NCBI GenBank assembly: GCA_003389215.1
Contig: QQVP01000037.1
Span: 124,001-188,000 of the forward strand
DNA from: Planctomycetota bacterium
Lineage (GTDB): Bacteria > Planctomycetota > Planctomycetia > Pirellulales > UBA7805
Reading direction: 5' to 3'
DNA: 64,000 nt
Positions 62,146 through 64,000 of the stretch are shown in pieces. Each line of letters begins with the position of its first letter. The first letter of the stretch is position 1. The position numbers and the translations under genes were made by a program. Below the pieces are notes generated by a model, which ran no database searches, was not told where the DNA came from, and saw nothing but the letters and a program-made list of their open reading frames with translations.

Positions 62146-63950
62146 ATGCCTGGAATCACTATTGGTACGGGCCGGTCGCGGCGATTCGGCCGTACCTCTT
62201 GATGAAGTGCTTTCTGATACTCCTCGCGCTGGATCTCAGCGCGGTGCGGCTCAAGGCCGCCTATTGGTATGGTCTGGCCGATTTCAATGTCGCCCATTTT
62301 CGCTGGCTCGACGCCGTTCAACCCCGTCTCTCGTCTGCCGGCTTCGTCGCGATCTGCCTTCTGGCAAGTCTGCTCGCATTCATCTGCGCCTTCGGCAAGG
62401 TGAATCGTGGGCTGCTGGCCATCTTGTTCACGATTTACACACTCACCTGGGCGACGAGTATGCTGGACCTCTTCCAGCATCATTACTTCCTGTCGATTGT
62501 CCTCGGCTGCTTGATCTTCTTTCCGTCGATTCATGCTGGGAAGTTTCGCACGTCGACGGCCGAGGGGTCGGACGGGCAGCAGACGGTCTTGACGTCTGCA
62601 TGGGCGTTTCGACTGCTGGCCCTGTCGATCGGGATCGTCTATGCCTACACGACGATCGCGAAACTGAACGGTGACTGGTTGTCGGGAGCCACCTTGCAGC
62701 GGTTCGTCACCCTGGAAAAGGTCGAGCCGATCGCCAACCTGATTGGCCGAGTCGGCCTTCCGCAGGACAGCGTGTGGCAGATGCTGGCCGTGGGAACGAT
62801 CTTTCTGGAGATCCCGCTGGCCGCGGGATACTTCTTGGCCGCGTGCTGGGACCAGCGACCCACTAGACTCGTTCACGTTCCCTATGTCGTGCTGTGGTTG
62901 ATGGCCTTGGCCTTACACGGCGGCATCGAAATCGTGGGCCTGCCGATTGGCTGGTTCAGCTACTACATGATCGCCTTGGCGAGCGTGTACTTCCTGTCCC
63001 CGCGCTTGCTCGAGCGCGTTGCCAGACCGATCATCGGACTGCTTGCCGAGGTCCTTTCGCGGCTGCAACAGCTGAGCGAGTCGCTGACGGGCCGGCAGCA
63101 AGTCTTCGGCCTGCTCGTCGCAGTGGTTGGCCTGATCGCTGTGTTGGCGTTGACAGGCTGGGCTGTTGATCTGCCCGGCTCGGTCGACACCTTCCTGCTT
63201 CTTGGCCTGGCACTGATCGCGTGGACGGCCATTTGCCTGGTGCGCGGACAAGCGAGGTCCGCGTATCCGGTCATCCTCCAGGCGATGATCGCTGGAATCC
63301 TCGTTTACGTCGCCACAGGGACCTCGCGAACGCAGTACGAATACTATCTCGGTCTTGCCCACGAACACCATCGCTTGGGCGGATATGCGGAATCAACCTT
63401 GGGCTTTGAGAAAGCCCGGCAATACACAAGGGGGTCGCGAGAAACGGCCCGAATCGAGTACTTTCTGGCCCGTTCGTGGTACGCGCGTGGAGACAACGAC
63501 GCGGCCCTTCGTCACCTTGAAGCGTCGTTGCATCATCATGCCGAGGATTACGAGGCCATCTATCTGCGTGGTCTCGCGCGCCTGGCGACCAAGAAGGTCG
63601 ATCTCGCGCTGGTGGACTTCGAGCGGACGCTGCAACTCGAGCCCGACTGGCCCGTCGCCTTGGCACAAACGGCGCGTTTGCTTGTAGCGCATCCGAACCC
63701 GCAACTTCGAGACGTGCAAAGAGGGCTGGCATTGGCAGCGCAGGCCGATCGACTTGCCCTCGGTCGCAGCATCGATGCGGTGGAAACGCTGGCGATCGCC
63801 TTTGCCGCCAATGACGATTCCGAGCGCGCGGTGCAAACCGCGGAGCGGGCCATTGCTTTGGCGCGACGGAGTGGAAGAAACGAGCGGGCGGAACAGATTC
63901 TCAAGCTGCTCGAACAATACAAGCGAACGCAGCGCACGGGGTCCCCTTAG
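62142..63950 (+). CDS. HTTM-domain membrane protein with C-terminal TPRs
   Basis: 602 residues from the ATG (MNAWNHYWYGPVAAIR) that overlaps the previous stop. About 10 hydrophobic helices; the HTTM signature is RLLALSIGIVYAYTTIAKLN GDWLSG (read continuously in the protein at about 175-200) with LHGGIEIVGLPIGWFSYYMI after it. The last 200 residues are TPR-like (EYYLGLAHEHHRLGGYAEST, YFLARSWYARGDNDAALRHL, YLRGLARLATKKVDLALVDF). HTTM proteins are related to gamma-glutamyl carboxylase, but the carboxylase residues cannot be verified here. Confidence 0.75.
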   Translation: MNAWNHYWYGPVAAIRPYLLMKCFLILLALDLSAVRLKAAYWYGLADFNVAHFRWLDAVQPRLSSAGFVAICLLASLLAFICAFGKVNRGLLAILFTIYTLTWATSMLDLFQHHYFLSIVLGCLIFFPSIHAGKFRTSTAEGSDGQQTVLTSAWAFRLLALSIGIVYAYTTIAKLNGDWLSGATLQRFVTLEKVEPIANLIGRVGLPQDSVWQMLAVGTIFLEIPLAAGYFLAACWDQRPTRLVHVPYVVLWLMALALHGGIEIVGLPIGWFSYYMIALASVYFLSPRLLERVARPIIGLLAEVLSRLQQLSESLTGRQQVFGLLVAVVGLIAVLALTGWAVDLPGSVDTFLLLGLALIAWTAICLVRGQARSAYPVILQAMIAGILVYVATGTSRTQYEYYLGLAHEHHRLGGYAESTLGFEKARQYTRGSRETARIEYFLARSWYARGDNDAALRHLEASLHHHAEDYEAIYLRGLARLATKKVDLALVDFERTLQLEPDWPVALAQTARLLVAHPNPQLRDVQRGLALAAQADRLALGRSIDAVETLAIAFAANDDSERAVQTAERAIALARRSGRNERAEQILKLLEQYKRTQRTGSP

Positions 63951-64000
63951 ACGACGCCCCAGGGCCGTCAGTTGCGCGGGCTGCCGTGGGCGTCGAATTC

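Noticed and set aside
63968-64000. Possible C-terminal end (EFDAHGSPRN then stop) of a minus-strand gene at the window edge
   Set aside because: Only ten codons are visible; the reading is plausible but cannot be supported without the next bases.

Overview
The window looks like chromosomal DNA of a planctomycete, probably of the Pirellulales type. This is inferred from the combination of GC-rich DNA, a DUF1559 protein, a very large exported protein with an N-terminal LEPR-XLL-like signal, PEP-CTERM proteins, a DUF6655-like lipoprotein, an MfnB-type C1-cofactor enzyme and several small proteins of planctomycete style. No species can be named from the sequence alone.

Layout. 1-12.3 kb: cell-envelope and housekeeping genes (secreted beta-propeller-like protein, TPR protein, PSP1-like protein, biotin synthase, acyltransferase, DUF11-type envelope protein, small CxxCH protein, DUF1559 protein, a PGPGW-EamA membrane fusion, DUF6655-like lipoprotein). 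12.3-26.5 kb: RNase D, a lone REP-associated transposase, an NhaD-type antiporter, MfnB, a PHA-system protein, TPR/HEAT and HspQ-like proteins, a thioredoxin/YHS protein, Rho behind a long leader, a family 2 glycosyltransferase and tRNA-Ser(GGA). 26.5-28.2 kb: an A+T-richer accessory patch with one orphan gene, a truncated IS110 transposase and a hairpin-rich block.

28.2-44.5 kb: an exopolysaccharide locus. It has a Wza-type exporter, Wzz/GumC-type co-polymerase, CpsD-like ATPase lacking the Walker lysine, initiating sugar phosphotransferase, Wzx-type flippase, polymerase/ligase-like membrane protein, WecG/TagA glycosyltransferase, a glycosyltransferase stump, a GDP-mannose 3,5-epimerase-like enzyme and a methyltransferase. 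A winged-helix-like gene and a PAS-GGDEF diguanylate cyclase are inserted on the opposite strand. 45-54.6 kb: a 2843-residue surface protein with malectin-like repeats and, upstream of it, a glycosyltransferase.

55.5-61.4 kb holds the two most interesting signals. First, a secreted peroxiredoxin-like gene is interrupted by one in-frame TGA exactly where the family has the first cysteine of its CxxC motif, and a bacterial SECIS-like hairpin follows immediately: a probable selenoprotein. Second, a sigma-54 enhancer-binding protein gene is followed by three copies of the palindrome TGTCCGN4CGGACA, then a good -24/-12 promoter, then a pseudo-receiver gene (phosphoacceptor Asp replaced by Asn), a small basic protein and two PEP-CTERM proteins. 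I read this as a self-contained sigma-54 circuit controlling surface/EPS-associated exported proteins. 61.7-63.95 kb: a two-gene HTTM-type membrane protein unit with a TPR tail.

All functions are inferred from reading the sequence; no database or folding program was run. Starts were chosen by ribosome-binding sites, signal peptides and family boundaries and remain uncertain where stated.
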